Position numbers and translations under genes: made by a program. From assembly GCA_016787705.1 (NCBI GenBank), contig JAEUTP010000019.1, forward strand, positions 1-64,000: a DNA stretch of 64,000 nt. The letters are read 5' to 3'. Source of the DNA: Bacteroidia bacterium. GTDB taxonomy: Bacteria; Bacteroidota; Bacteroidia; B-17B0; Aurantibacillaceae. This document shows positions 25,230-34,333 of this stretch, one piece after another (within the stretch, counting starts at the first letter, position 1; each line of letters starts with the position of its first letter). Below the pieces are notes generated by a model, which was given only the letters and a program-made list of their open reading frames with translations, ran no database searches and was not told the DNA's origin.

Positions 25230-28200
25230 TTGAAAAAAAAACTAAAATACCTTTTTATCCTTATTTTATTTTGCAAGGTTTTAAGCTCGCAAAATGAAAA
25301 TTATTTTTCTAGAAATTATGTACCAAAAGATTATAGTGCCGGCGCAAATAATTTTGGCGTTGTTCAGGATAAAAAAGGCCTTATTTATGTAGCTAACGAT
25401 AACGGTATTTTAATTTATAATGGTTTACACTGGCTATTGTGCAGCCGTAATGATGAAGTAACTATTACCAGTATTTTTAGCAGTAAAACCGGCGAGATAT
25501 ATTTTGGATCAAAAGATGGTGATTTTGGAATGGTGCAACAGGCTCAAAATGGTAAATTTATTTACTATTCGCTGGCAAACAATTTAAAAGAAGCCGAAAA
25601 ACCACAGGAATCAATTAAACACATTGTAAGCTTAAACGATGCTGTTTATTTTTTATCGGCCGATAAATTAATTGAATATAAGAACGGTTTGTTTAAAGCT
25701 TTTAATCCAACCAACGCATTTCATATCCGTGCTTTTGTTTGCGGCAACCATTTGTTTGTTTGCGATATTGATAATAGTTTTTTGGTACTCGAAAATGGCG
25801 TTTTAAATCCTGTTTCAAATACAGAAGAACTTTCTTCAAAAAAACCATTCTTTAATTATCCAATCTCTTCAACCGAATTTGCTTTTGGAATACGTGTAGA
25901 AGGAATTTATAAAATGGACTATAATATCAAAGCGCCATCCAAATCGGTTTTTAAGAAATATACCGCGCCCTGCGATGAAGAATTAAGCGATGTTGAAATT
26001 AATAACGGAACCCTATTAAAGAATGGAAATTTTATTGCTACCACAAATAAAAAAGGTGCTTTTGTTTTAAATAAAAATTTAGAGATTGTTACACGTTATA
26101 ATACCAAGAATGGCTTAAACGATGAAAATGTGAAATCTGTTTTTGAAGATCTTAATGGCAACTTATGGTTTTCGTTATTTTACGGTATCACATATATTGA
26201 AGCTAACTCCGGATTAAACAAATACACACGTGCTCAAGGCATTAACGGCCCCGTACAATCTGCCACCTACTTTAATGGTATTTTATACATTGCTACTGAT
26301 AAAGGCTTGCAGTATTTTAATAAAGTTCAAAATCACTTTGAAGAACTACTTGGTTTTAATAAACAAACCTGGTATTTATTGAATTACAATAACAATTTAT
26401 TTATAAGTACCGATAAAGGCATTTTTATTTATAACGGCAAAACCATAACACAGGTTTCTGACAAAAACACACAGTATCTTTTAAACGACCCTTATCAAAA
26501 TAATGTTATTTATGCTGCTACCGAAGATGGAGTTGACGTTTACAATTTAAGTGGCAACGTTTTAATGTATGTTAAATCCTATAATCTAAACAGTAAAGTA
26601 ATTTGTTTAGCGGCAGATGAGAATAAGAACATTTATTTCGGAACGGAAAATACCGGTATTTATTTTTTAAATTATAGTCGCTCTTATTTACTTGACTCAA
26701 TAAGAGTTAAAGATGGTTTGCCCAGTGATGATAGGGAAAATTTTTTATTTACCATTAACAATAAATTATTTGTTGCCACTAACGATGGTATTTATTCATT
26801 GATAAAAAAAGGTGAGAATAAATTTGTATTTACAAATAACAATGAACTATACAACTTAACTAAAAAAATAGAGATCTTCAGAGCGTCTGAATTAGACGGA
26901 GATATTCTTTGCAATAAGAATTTTGAGAACAGGCAAAAGAATATCATTGAAAAAGGGCTTATTTATATTGAGAAAAAAGATGGTAAATACCAAATCAATA
27001 ACAAAGGTATTACCCATTTAAAAGACGTTAAGCCAAACAACATTACCTTTGACAAACAAAATAACATTGCCTTTATTGCCAGCGATGAGGGTTTGTTCAT
27101 TCTTAAAAAACAGGAAGACACTGTGAGAAAACAATTCAGTTTATTTTTAAGAAGTGTTATCTCTAAAGATGATACCATTGCTTTAAACAGACCTTATAAT
27201 TACCCTTTTGCCCAAAATAAACCTGAGCTCGCTTACTCTGATAATGACATTAAATTTTCATTGGCAGTAAATTGTTACGAGAATTTAAACAATATTAGTG
27301 TTAGTTATTATCTTGAAGGAAAAGACAAAGATTTTGGTATTAACGAAAAAAAATTTGAGATCAATTACAGCAATTTATTTGAAGGCGATTATGTTTTTCA
27401 TGTAAAAGCTTTTAATGAGCTAACTGACGAAATCCTCGAGCTAAATTTCCCATTTAAGATCTTATCTCCCTGGTACCGTTCTATTTGGGCTTATATAGCT
27501 TATGCTATTGTTTTTATTGCATTGGTTTACATTATCGTTAAACTAAATATTAAACGCCTTAAAGAAAAAAATATAAAACTGGAAGGTATTATTACCCAAC
27601 GCACGGCTACTATTGAAGAACAAAAAATATTAGTTGAATTAAAACATAAGGAAATAACAGACAGTATAAATTATGCCGAACGTATTCAACGTTCCATGTT
27701 AGCGAGTAAAAAACTATTAAGCGAAAATTTAAATTTACATACCAATAAAGACAATTACTTTATTTTATTTAAACCAAAAGATATTGTAAGCGGCGATTTT
27801 TACTGGGCAAGTAAATTACCAAATAATACATTTTGTTTGGTTACCGCAGATAGTACAGGACATGGAGTTCCGGGAGCCATTATGAGCATGCTTAATATGA
27901 ATAGTTTAAAAGAAGCCGTTATTAAAAATTTAAGCGCGCCGGCAGATATTTTAAATTATACACGAAAACAAATTATTGACACACTCGCTAACGATGGAAG
28001 CGAAACAGGTGGTAAGGACGGAATGGATTGTAGTTGTTTGGTGTTTGATTTTACAACAAATGTTTTAACGTGGACAGCTGCCAACAACCCGGTTTATATT
28101 GTAAGAAAAAAAGCAACAGAAATAACCTTACAAGAATTAAAACCACAAAAAATGCCGGTTGGTAAACATGAAAGAGAGAATGAAAGTTTTATTCAGGAAA

Positions 28201-28433
28201 CCGTGCAATTGCAAAAAGGCGACATGATCTATGCTATTACTGATGGTTTCCCTGATCAGTTTGGTGGCGACAAAGGCAAAAAATTTATGAGCAAGAATTT
28301 AAAAGAATTGCTTCGTTCAAATTCGCAATTATCTGTGCAGGAACAAAAAGATATTTTAGAAAAAACCTTTAAAGATTGGGTGGGTGATCTTGAACAGATT
28401 GACGATGTAACGATCATTGGAATAAGAATTTAA
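25230..28433 (+). CDS. Two-component-type propeller sensor fused to SpoIIE/PP2C phosphatase (1067 aa)
   Basis: A TTG start is preceded by AGAGG, and a signal peptide (about 1-21, ending SSQ) follows. About 600 residues of Reg_prop-type propeller repeats (DLNGNLWFSLFYGITYIEA, YAATEDGVDVYNL) come next, then a Y_Y_Y-like domain near 700, a single membrane helix near 752-772 (AYIAYAIVFIALVYIIV), a coiled-coil linker (KHKEITDSINYAERIQRSML) and a SpoIIE PP2C domain with FKPKDIVSGDFYWAS, DSTGHGVPGAIMSML and GGKDGMDCSC. The domain order predicts outside sensing and inside Ser/Thr phosphatase output. It is downstream of the T9SS genes and convergent with the EI24 gene. Confidence 0.9.
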   Translation: MKKKLKYLFILILFCKVLSSQNENYFSRNYVPKDYSAGANNFGVVQDKKGLIYVANDNGILIYNGLHWLLCSRNDEVTITSIFSSKTGEIYFGSKDGDFGMVQQAQNGKFIYYSLANNLKEAEKPQESIKHIVSLNDAVYFLSADKLIEYKNGLFKAFNPTNAFHIRAFVCGNHLFVCDIDNSFLVLENGVLNPVSNTEELSSKKPFFNYPISSTEFAFGIRVEGIYKMDYNIKAPSKSVFKKYTAPCDEELSDVEINNGTLLKNGNFIATTNKKGAFVLNKNLEIVTRYNTKNGLNDENVKSVFEDLNGNLWFSLFYGITYIEANSGLNKYTRAQGINGPVQSATYFNGILYIATDKGLQYFNKVQNHFEELLGFNKQTWYLLNYNNNLFISTDKGIFIYNGKTITQVSDKNTQYLLNDPYQNNVIYAATEDGVDVYNLSGNVLMYVKSYNLNSKVICLAADENKNIYFGTENTGIYFLNYSRSYLLDSIRVKDGLPSDDRENFLFTINNKLFVATNDGIYSLIKKGENKFVFTNNNELYNLTKKIEIFRASELDGDILCNKNFENRQKNIIEKGLIYIEKKDGKYQINNKGITHLKDVKPNNITFDKQNNIAFIASDEGLFILKKQEDTVRKQFSLFLRSVISKDDTIALNRPYNYPFAQNKPELAYSDNDIKFSLAVNCYENLNNISVSYYLEGKDKDFGINEKKFEINYSNLFEGDYVFHVKAFNELTDEILELNFPFKILSPWYRSIWAYIAYAIVFIALVYIIVKLNIKRLKEKNIKLEGIITQRTATIEEQKILVELKHKEITDSINYAERIQRSMLASKKLLSENLNLHTNKDNYFILFKPKDIVSGDFYWASKLPNNTFCLVTADSTGHGVPGAIMSMLNMNSLKEAVIKNLSAPADILNYTRKQIIDTLANDGSETGGKDGMDCSCLVFDFTTNVLTWTAANNPVYIVRKKATEITLQELKPQKMPVGKHERENESFIQETVQLQKGDMIYAITDGFPDQFGGDKGKKFMSKNLKELLRSNSQLSVQEQKDILEKTFKDWVGDLEQIDDVTIIGIRI

Positions 28434-29258
28434 TTACTCCTTCTTCACCTCTATTATATCAATTTTATTTATTTGAAGGAAACTGATCGTGCTTCCAACA
28501 ACACCAACCGAAGGACCAAACATAATGCCTACAATTGAGCCGGGAAAGAATGGTAAGGCCATAAAAAAGCTATAAACAAAACCAATACCGCAGGCTGTGC
28601 CCCTGTTCTCTTTTATAAATTTAATACTTTTTGATACGCCGTATTTATGGCGCTCGCTGTTGTAATCCAATAAAGCAAAGCCTACATAATACCAGCCAAG
28701 GAATAATAAGAACGGTGTAGTAATAATAAATAAAGGCGGAAAGAACAATGAAAGAAAAAAGCAGGTAACAATAAAAAAGTATTCCAATAACATATTACGT
28801 AAGCTAATGGCAATGCCTCGTAAAATATCTTTTAATAATTGATGAAAGTTGAATGGAAATGTTTTACCTGTTAATTTCTCTTCTGCTTTTTCTGAAAGTA
28901 AAGCAAATACAGGAGAAAGTATCATTAACAAAACATATTTTATAAGCGTGCTTGTTGTAAACCATAACACCAGCTTAAATAATATTTTTATTAAAAACGA
29001 AAAAGTACCAATTAAGTAAGGTTTTGCAAACGACAACCAGTGGCCTGTGTCAGGAATGGCACTAAACTCAACATAATTGCTTAAGTAATCAGAAAGTCCG
29101 TCGGCCAAAATAAATAAACCATATATACTAAGTATCCAAAGTGCTAACCAAAAACCTAAAAATATAAACATATACGGCCATAATCCTTTTTCGAAGATCA
29201 AAGCAAACGCTTTAAAACAATTGCCTATGGCTTTAAAAAAATCGCTGAAGAATTTCAT
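28434..29258 (-). CDS. EI24/CysZ-type membrane protein
   Basis: The 274-residue protein has about five hydrophobic segments (about 28-52, 82-105, 108-125, 155-190, 225-255) and the EI24 family blocks LILSPVFALLSEKAEEKLTG-like and DYNSERHKYGVSKSIKFIKE. Family members are inner-membrane proteins; CysZ carries sulfate, but Bacteroidota members are uncharacterised, so no substrate is claimed. It is convergent with the phosphatase gene (the two stop codons abut) and follows argS, separated by an 18-bp perfect inverted repeat. Confidence 0.8.
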   Translation of the reverse strand: MKFFSDFFKAIGNCFKAFALIFEKGLWPYMFIFLGFWLALWILSIYGLFILADGLSDYLSNYVEFSAIPDTGHWLSFAKPYLIGTFSFLIKILFKLVLWFTTSTLIKYVLLMILSPVFALLSEKAEEKLTGKTFPFNFHQLLKDILRGIAISLRNMLLEYFFIVTCFFLSLFFPPLFIITTPFLLFLGWYYVGFALLDYNSERHKYGVSKSIKFIKENRGTACGIGFVYSFFMALPFFPGSIVGIMFGPSVGVVGSTISFLQINKIDIIEVKKE

Positions 29259-29268
29259 GTTTTTATTT

Positions 29269-29331
29269 AAATGTAAACCCTGCCAGTGGTTTACTATAAA
29301 TTACGAATTACCCCTGGCAGGGTTTACATTT
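29269..29331. repeat. 18-bp perfect inverted repeat at the 3' end of argS
   Basis: AAATGTAAACCCTGCCAG (29269-29286) is the exact reverse complement of the stretch at 29314-29331, with a 27-base spacer. The right arm overlaps the last eight bases of argS including its stop codon. It is a strong RNA hairpin in either direction, lacks a clean T-run and sits just upstream of the EI24 start. It may attenuate readthrough or be a dispersed repeat. Confidence 0.65.
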
Positions 29332-31408
29332 TTTCAGGAACACTAATGCCCAATAACTTCATAGCGTTAGCAATACTTTGCGCGCACAATTTAGAAAGCT
29401 GCAACCTGAATATTTTTATATTTTCATTCTCTTCTTTTAAAATAGGACAATCATGATAAAAACGATTATACAATTTAGTTAACTCATAAATATAATTTGC
29501 TATAAGCGCAGGATTAAATGCTGCGCCTGCTTCTTCTACAACAGCATCAAAATCGTAAATAAGTTTAACCAGTTCTTTTTCTATAGCGCTCATCTCCAAT
29601 TTACTTTCCACTTTCTCAAAATCAAAAGCGGCTTTGCGTAAAACTGATTTTATCCTCGCATGTGTGTATTGAATGAAAGGCCCTGTATGTCCATTAAAAT
29701 CAATACTTTCTTTAGGGTCAAACAACATTTTCTTTTTAGGATCTACCTTTAAAATAAAATATTTTAAAGCGCCTAATCCAATTGTTCTGTTTAATTCTTT
29801 AAGATCAGCTTCATTAAAATCATCAACCTTTCCTAACTCTTTAGTGGTTGTTGTTGCTGTAGCAAACATTTCGTCAAGCAATTCATCGGCATCTACAACG
29901 GTACCTTCCCGACTCTTCATTTTTCCTTCAGGCAATTCTACCATCCCATAACTTAAATGGTAGCACTCTTTAGCCCAATCGTAACCAAGTTTTTCAAGAA
30001 TCTTAAATAAAACTTTAAAGTGATAGTCCTGCTCGTTTCCAACTGTGTAAATTAATTGATTTAATTGCGGAAATTCTTTAAAACGTTCGATAGCGGTACC
30101 AATATCCTGTGTAATGTAAACACTGGTGCCATCGCTTCTTAAAACTATCTTCTCATCTAATCCTTCTTTACTCAGATCAATAGCAACACTGCCATTTTCT
30201 TTTTTGTAGAAAACTCCTTTTTTTAAACCTTCTTCAATAATTTCTTTGCCCAATAAATACGTATTGCTTTCGTAATACATTTTATCAAAATCAACGCCCA
30301 ACGTTTTGTAGCTTACCGCAAAACCTTCATAAACCCAGTTGTTCATGGTCTTCCAAAGATCTACCACTTCTTTATCCCCGGCTTCCCATTTTTGTAGCAT
30401 TTTTTGAGCTTCAAGAATCAACGGCAATCTCGATTTTACTAGTTCGAAAAGCGCTTCAAAATCATTCTTTTCATCACCAGTAAACTTGTATTGAAGTTTT
30501 TCATGGCCAATATGCTTTTTCAATTCATGATAAAAATTAACACACATGGCGTCAAAAATTTCATCATGTGAGATCTCTTTTATTTCATCTTTTGATAGTT
30601 TCTCTAAATCACTCTCAGGTAAAGTATAAGTTTTATTTTGTCTTGAAGATTGCTCTGTAAATGCACTAATAAGAGCAACAAGTGCAATTGCTGCTTCATT
30701 ACTAAGGTATCCATCTTTCTTTGGTTGTCTTGCCCATATTTTAACCCATGCTTGAAGAGCAATGTCTTTCGCAATCTCGATTTGTTTTTTGTAAGCTTTA
30801 TCAAACTCTACATAATATTTTCCAACTAAATGATCGCCTTTCATTCCCGAACTGGCAGGTGTTTCACCATTGCCAAATTTTTGCCAGGCCAGCATACTTT
30901 TACAAATATGAATGCCACGGTCGTTAATAATATTAGCTTTAATAACTTTATGTCCGTTTGCTTTTAAAACCTCAGATACAGAAAAGCCCAATAAATTATT
31001 ACGTACATGTCCTAAATGTAAAGGCTTGTTGGTGTTGGGCGATGAATACTCCAGCATAATAGTTTTGCCGGAACTGTTCTCTTTTTTATAGCCTATTGTT
31101 TTTGAATCTTTAACAGCGTTAAAATAACCCAGCCAAAAAGTATTGCTTAAAGAAATATTTAAAAATCCTTTTACAACATTGTATGCAGATACATTGGCGT
31201 TGTTTTTCACTAAAAAATCGCCTATCTCTTGCCCCGCCTGTTCAGGCGACTTTTTTGCTTCTTTAATAAATGGAAAAGTTACCAAAGTAAAATCGCCTTC
31301 AAATTCTTTTCTTGTTTTTTGAAAAGTAATTGTAGCGTTATTTATATTATAAAGTTGTGTTAGTGCGTTTTTAACGGTTTCTAATAAAATAGTTTGTGCG
31401 TTTATCAT
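29324..31408 (-). CDS. argS: Arginyl-tRNA synthetase, with an unusual insert
   Basis: This class I synthetase charges tRNA-Arg. An N-terminal additional domain (1-110) precedes the catalytic core with SSPNTNKPLHLGHVRNN (HIGH box, HLGH 131-134) and the KMSK-equivalent KMKSREGTVVDAD (GKMKS, about 483-487); the anticodon-binding domain occupies the C-terminal 120 residues. The 694 residues exceed the usual 550-600. The excess sits between FDKAYKKQ (about 203-209) and RLPLILEAQKMLQKW (about 327-341), residues roughly 213-325, with no recognised domain. Its stop codon lies within an inverted repeat. The gene has a short gap to the EI24 gene. Confidence 0.95.
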   Translation of the reverse strand: MINAQTILLETVKNALTQLYNINNATITFQKTRKEFEGDFTLVTFPFIKEAKKSPEQAGQEIGDFLVKNNANVSAYNVVKGFLNISLSNTFWLGYFNAVKDSKTIGYKKENSSGKTIMLEYSSPNTNKPLHLGHVRNNLLGFSVSEVLKANGHKVIKANIINDRGIHICKSMLAWQKFGNGETPASSGMKGDHLVGKYYVEFDKAYKKQIEIAKDIALQAWVKIWARQPKKDGYLSNEAAIALVALISAFTEQSSRQNKTYTLPESDLEKLSKDEIKEISHDEIFDAMCVNFYHELKKHIGHEKLQYKFTGDEKNDFEALFELVKSRLPLILEAQKMLQKWEAGDKEVVDLWKTMNNWVYEGFAVSYKTLGVDFDKMYYESNTYLLGKEIIEEGLKKGVFYKKENGSVAIDLSKEGLDEKIVLRSDGTSVYITQDIGTAIERFKEFPQLNQLIYTVGNEQDYHFKVLFKILEKLGYDWAKECYHLSYGMVELPEGKMKSREGTVVDADELLDEMFATATTTTKELGKVDDFNEADLKELNRTIGLGALKYFILKVDPKKKMLFDPKESIDFNGHTGPFIQYTHARIKSVLRKAAFDFEKVESKLEMSAIEKELVKLIYDFDAVVEEAGAAFNPALIANYIYELTKLYNRFYHDCPILKEENENIKIFRLQLSKLCAQSIANAMKLLGISVPEKM

Positions 31409-31466
31409 GTTTTAAAATTACGTATAAATTCAATATTCTTATGTGAGTGGACTAAAGTCCATAAAA

Positions 31467-31494
31467 TAAAAAAGCCAAACAAATTTGTTTGGCT
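31467..31494 (-). terminator. Rho-independent terminator (22-bp palindrome) after the HMA-like gene
   Basis: AGCCAAACAAA (31473-31483) pairs perfectly with TTTGTTTGGCT (31484-31494) with no loop spacer, followed on the minus strand by six T (31467-31472). It ends the transcript of the gene at 31518. Confidence 0.75.
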
Positions 31495-31517
31495 CTTAAA
31501 ATTAATTTATTTAAAAA

Positions 31518-31940
31518 TTACATCTTATCAACCTCAACAATGGGGTTATTATTAATTCGGACAGTGTTTAAGCCTGCTTTTTTAAACTCAGAAGCAAACC
31601 ATGCTTTGTTTTTAGCCGATTTTAAAGTTATTGTAATTGCCTGGTAATCGCCGTTTAATTTACCTTCGGTAACACTTTCAACACCACTTGCTTTCTTTAA
31701 AGAGCTAATGATATTAGCAAGATCTTCTTTTGAACCCGGTTTATATACTTCAAAAGAAAGAAAAGTGGCTTGGGCGAAAAAATTATCTGCATTTGAAGCT
31801 GCAGCATGTTTAATACAAACCGTTTTTACTGGAATTTCAGAAAAATTAACCGAAACTACTGTATTATTAGCGAATACTGTAGAATTAAGTGTTGTCATTC
31901 CCAATAAAAATGAAACAGATAAAGTCTTTAAAATTTTCAT
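31518..31940 (-). CDS. Secreted HMA-like small protein (140 aa)
   Basis: A signal peptide (about 1-25, MKILKTLSVSFLLGMTTLNS and on to VFA) precedes a 115-residue domain with pattern VSVNFSEIPVKTVCIKH, ASGVESVTEGKLNGDYQAIT and NKAWFASEFKKAGL, resembling the ferredoxin-like fold of heavy-metal-associated proteins. It lacks the metal-binding CxxC, so no metal role is claimed. It is probably periplasmic. It has a perfect hairpin terminator after its stop and stands as a single gene between argS and tadA. Confidence 0.6.
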   Translation of the reverse strand: MKILKTLSVSFLLGMTTLNSTVFANNTVVSVNFSEIPVKTVCIKHAAASNADNFFAQATFLSFEVYKPGSKEDLANIISSLKKASGVESVTEGKLNGDYQAITITLKSAKNKAWFASEFKKAGLNTVRINNNPIVEVDKM

Positions 31941-32005
31941 ATTATATAGTTTTAATGATTGTAGGATTTATATCCAAAGTTATCCAAAAATAATGCCAAA
32001 AACAA

Positions 32006-32458
32006 TTATTTACGCTTCTTAACAAAGAAATCCTTCATTATTTTTTCGCAATCCTGGGCCAAAATACCTTTTAACACAGTTGTTTTTGGGTGAAGCAGGC
32101 TTTTATCTAAAACAGAAAAACCTTTTTTAGTTTCAACGGCACCATAAACAATTTTACTGATATGGCTCCAGGCAATGGCCCCGGCACACATTACGCAAGG
32201 CTCAATGGTTACATAAAGCGTGCAATCTGTTAAATATTTACCGCCAATAAAGTTAGCCGCAGCAGTAATGGCCTGCATTTCGGCGTGTGCAGTTACATCA
32301 TTCAATGTTTCGGTTAAATTATGAGCCCTGGCTATTATTTTATTATCTGCCACAATTACAGCGCCAATAGGTATCTCATCCTTATCAAAAGCTTTTTGGG
32401 CTTCTTTTAAAGCCTCACGCATAAAGCCTTCATCACTATATAAGGGTTCTATTGACAA
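32006..32458 (-). CDS. tadA: tRNA-specific adenosine deaminase (TadA)
   Basis: The 150-residue cytidine-deaminase fold has the zinc motifs HAEMQA and TIEPCVMCAGAI (HAE and PCxxC) that place A34-to-inosine editing on tRNA-Arg(ACG). The length matches the family. The start is TTG 32458 (MSIEPLYSDEGFMREALKEA), overlapping the upstream gene by 10 bp; the MREAL methionine at about residue 13 is aligned with the conserved helix, so the longer start keeps the helix intact. The gene is essential in most bacteria. It is cotranscribed with the small membrane-anchored protein in front of it. Confidence 0.92.
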   Translation of the reverse strand: MSIEPLYSDEGFMREALKEAQKAFDKDEIPIGAVIVADNKIIARAHNLTETLNDVTAHAEMQAITAAANFIGGKYLTDCTLYVTIEPCVMCAGAIAWSHISKIVYGAVETKKGFSVLDKSLLHPKTTVLKGILAQDCEKIMKDFFVKKRK

Positions 32459-32844
32459 TTACAGGTATATGTTGCCGGAATACTAATATCATCCACTTTT
32501 GAGATGGTATCGCAATCGTTTATGATCAATTTATAATTGTATTTGCCTTCGTATTCTTTTTTTGGTTGAATGTAATACTCACCGCAAGGTTTTTTATGAA
32601 TATCACTAACATCATAATTTACTTCAAAATGCCTTAATTCTATTTTAAGAAGCATTTCATTCTTCATGATACATTTTAATTTACAGGCTGCTTTTTCTGA
32701 TAATTTAAAATCCTGAAAAACGAGTTCCTGCATTTTTTGTTCGTTTGGTGTAACACAACTGCGGGTACCAAACATCGCAAATACAATTAATAAGCCTAAT
32801 CCAAACCCAAAGCCGTAAAACTTAAGTCGCTGTAAAAATTTCAT
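32449..32844 (-). CDS. DUF4258-like membrane-anchored protein (131 aa) overlapping tadA
   Basis: The N-terminal helix (about 11-30, FGFGLGLLIVFAMF) anchors the protein in the membrane. The rest contains KCIMKNEMLLKIELRHFEVN, KPCGEYYIQPKKEYEGKYN and LIINDCDT, the pattern of DUF4258 domains (a small Rel/Erm-like fold with unknown role). The stop codon overlaps the tadA start, so translation of tadA may depend on it. Several cysteines (KLKC, KPCG, DCDT, TCNCQ) might form disulfides in the periplasm. The family assignment is tentative. Confidence 0.6.
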   Translation of the reverse strand: MKFLQRLKFYGFGFGLGLLIVFAMFGTRSCVTPNEQKMQELVFQDFKLSEKAACKLKCIMKNEMLLKIELRHFEVNYDVSDIHKKPCGEYYIQPKKEYEGKYNYKLIINDCDTISKVDDISIPATYTCNCQ

Positions 32845-32877
32845 GGGCCAAAATTACTATCTTTTTATTACATAACT

Positions 32878-32907
32878 AAAAAGCCCCTGCAAAATTACAA
32901 GGGCTTT
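32878..32907 (-). terminator. Hairpin terminator after the SPFH gene
   Basis: AAAGCCC (32880-32886) pairs with GGGCTTT (32901-32907), extended by two inner pairs, with a T-run on the minus strand at the left side. It lies 25 bp after the SPFH-GYF stop and before the next gene. Confidence 0.6.
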
Positions 32908-32931
32908 ATTAACTAAAATCGTAATTAATTA

Positions 32932-34032
32932 TTACATAATTGGAGGAGGAACGCTATTAAATAATGTAACCAGCTCGGGTTGCGCTTCGGCAGCGGCCCA
33001 GTTGGCCATACCTGCTTTCCAAACAAGCGTAGTTCTTGTTAACTGACCCTGATTAACCATCGCCTGTAACTGCTCTAAATTAAAAGGCCCCGCCTGTGCG
33101 CCATTTACAACTACGTGAAACTGCGTAAGCGGCGGCGGTACTGTATTATTGCCCTGGTTGGTATTTTGATTAACGTTGTTTGCATTGTTAAACATGTTGG
33201 TCATCATATTTCCCATTCCAAAACCAACACCCATACCTACACCAGCTCCACCAAGACCCTGATTTTTAGCGGCATCTCCAATAGCATTTGCAGTATTAAA
33301 TTGCGCTAATTTATTCATATCAATTGCATTTAAACGCGAATAATTAAAAATTTCCTTTTTCAACTCTTCAGGCATTGAAACGTTTTCAACCAAAAATTTA
33401 GTAATACTTAAACCGTATTCAACAAAATCGGCGTTTAATTTTTCGTGTCCGATCTTGGAAAGTTCATCCATGTTGGCAGCAAATTTCTCAACCGGGATGT
33501 TACCTTCTCCAACAGCATCAGTAAACTTGCTTACGATCATACTGCGTAATTGTTCAGTTACTTCTTCGGTTGTAAAATTCTCATCAGTACCTGCAATTTC
33601 TTTTATAAATTTAGCACCATCAGTTACTCTGAAGGCAAATGAACCAAAACTTCTTAATTCGATAAACCCAAAACGCGGATCGCTTAAGGTGATAGGATTT
33701 TTAGTTCCCCATTTTTGATCAATAAATTGGCGAGTGCTGATAAAGAAGATATCTGCTTTGAATGGACTATTAAATCCATATTTCCAGCCTTTTAATGTAG
33801 CTAGTAATGGCGTATTCTCTGTACTTAAAGTATACATGCCTGGTTGAAACACGTCGGCAATTTTACCTTCGTTCATAAATACTGCTACCTGGCTTTCGCG
33901 CACGGTAAGCTTTGCACCCATTTTTATCTCGTTTTGGTAACGAGGAAATTTCCATACGATCGTATCATTTGTATTATCAACCCAATCGATAATATCAATA
34001 AATTCATTTTTCAGTTTATCAAATAATCCCAT
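32932..34032 (-). CDS. SPFH/virion-core-type protein with C-terminal GYF_2 domain
   Basis: Residues 1-250 match the SPFH family of YdjI/virion-core type: DNTNDTIVWKFPRYQNEI, KLTVRESQVAVFMNEGKIAD, FQPGMYTLSTENTPLL and KEIFNYSRLNAIDMNKL. A Gly/Asn-rich linker (about 260-305, GLGGAGVGMGVGFGMGNMM) leads to a GYF_2 (DUF4339) domain with AQAGPFNLEQLQAMVNQGQL and WKAGMANWAAA. The family is thought to form membrane-associated scaffolds; the GYF_2 part mediates protein contacts. No membrane helix is seen. It is monocistronic and followed by a terminator. Confidence 0.85.
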   Translation of the reverse strand: MGLFDKLKNEFIDIIDWVDNTNDTIVWKFPRYQNEIKMGAKLTVRESQVAVFMNEGKIADVFQPGMYTLSTENTPLLATLKGWKYGFNSPFKADIFFISTRQFIDQKWGTKNPITLSDPRFGFIELRSFGSFAFRVTDGAKFIKEIAGTDENFTTEEVTEQLRSMIVSKFTDAVGEGNIPVEKFAANMDELSKIGHEKLNADFVEYGLSITKFLVENVSMPEELKKEIFNYSRLNAIDMNKLAQFNTANAIGDAAKNQGLGGAGVGMGVGFGMGNMMTNMFNNANNVNQNTNQGNNTVPPPLTQFHVVVNGAQAGPFNLEQLQAMVNQGQLTRTTLVWKAGMANWAAAEAQPELVTLFNSVPPPIM

Positions 34033-34080
34033 GATTTTTTAATTTTAGAATATAAAAATAACAATTTTAGAATGATATCA

Positions 34081-34333
34081 CATCTAAAACCGTCTTAATT
34101 TTTTGTAAAGACTAACTTTCCAGAGAATGAGCCACGAATTTCACTGATTTCACAATTTATTTAGAAAAAACATTAAACTGGACTCTAATTGGTGCAATTT
34201 GATTGTTCAAGTGTTATTGCTTGAACAATAAATTTCGCTAAACAAGGCTTCTTAAAAAACAATTAGAGGAATTCGTGTAATTAGTGGCTGTTTTTTCAGA
34301 TTGCATCTAAAACCATCTTAATTTTTTGTAAAG
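34081..34333. repeat. Dispersed element inserted at the 3' end of the aminotransferase gene, flanked by 30-bp direct repeats
   Basis: CATCTAAAACC, then [A/G]TCTTAATTTTTTGTAAAG, occurs at 34081-34110 and again at 34304-34333, 29 of 30 bases identical. The second copy is the last coding stretch of the aminotransferase. Between them lies an element (about 34130-34289) starting AGCCAC and ending GTGGCT, with an internal hairpin ATTGTTCAAG 34202-34211 / CTTGAACAAT 34220-34229. It looks like a non-coding repeat bounded by a duplicated target. Confidence 0.6.
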
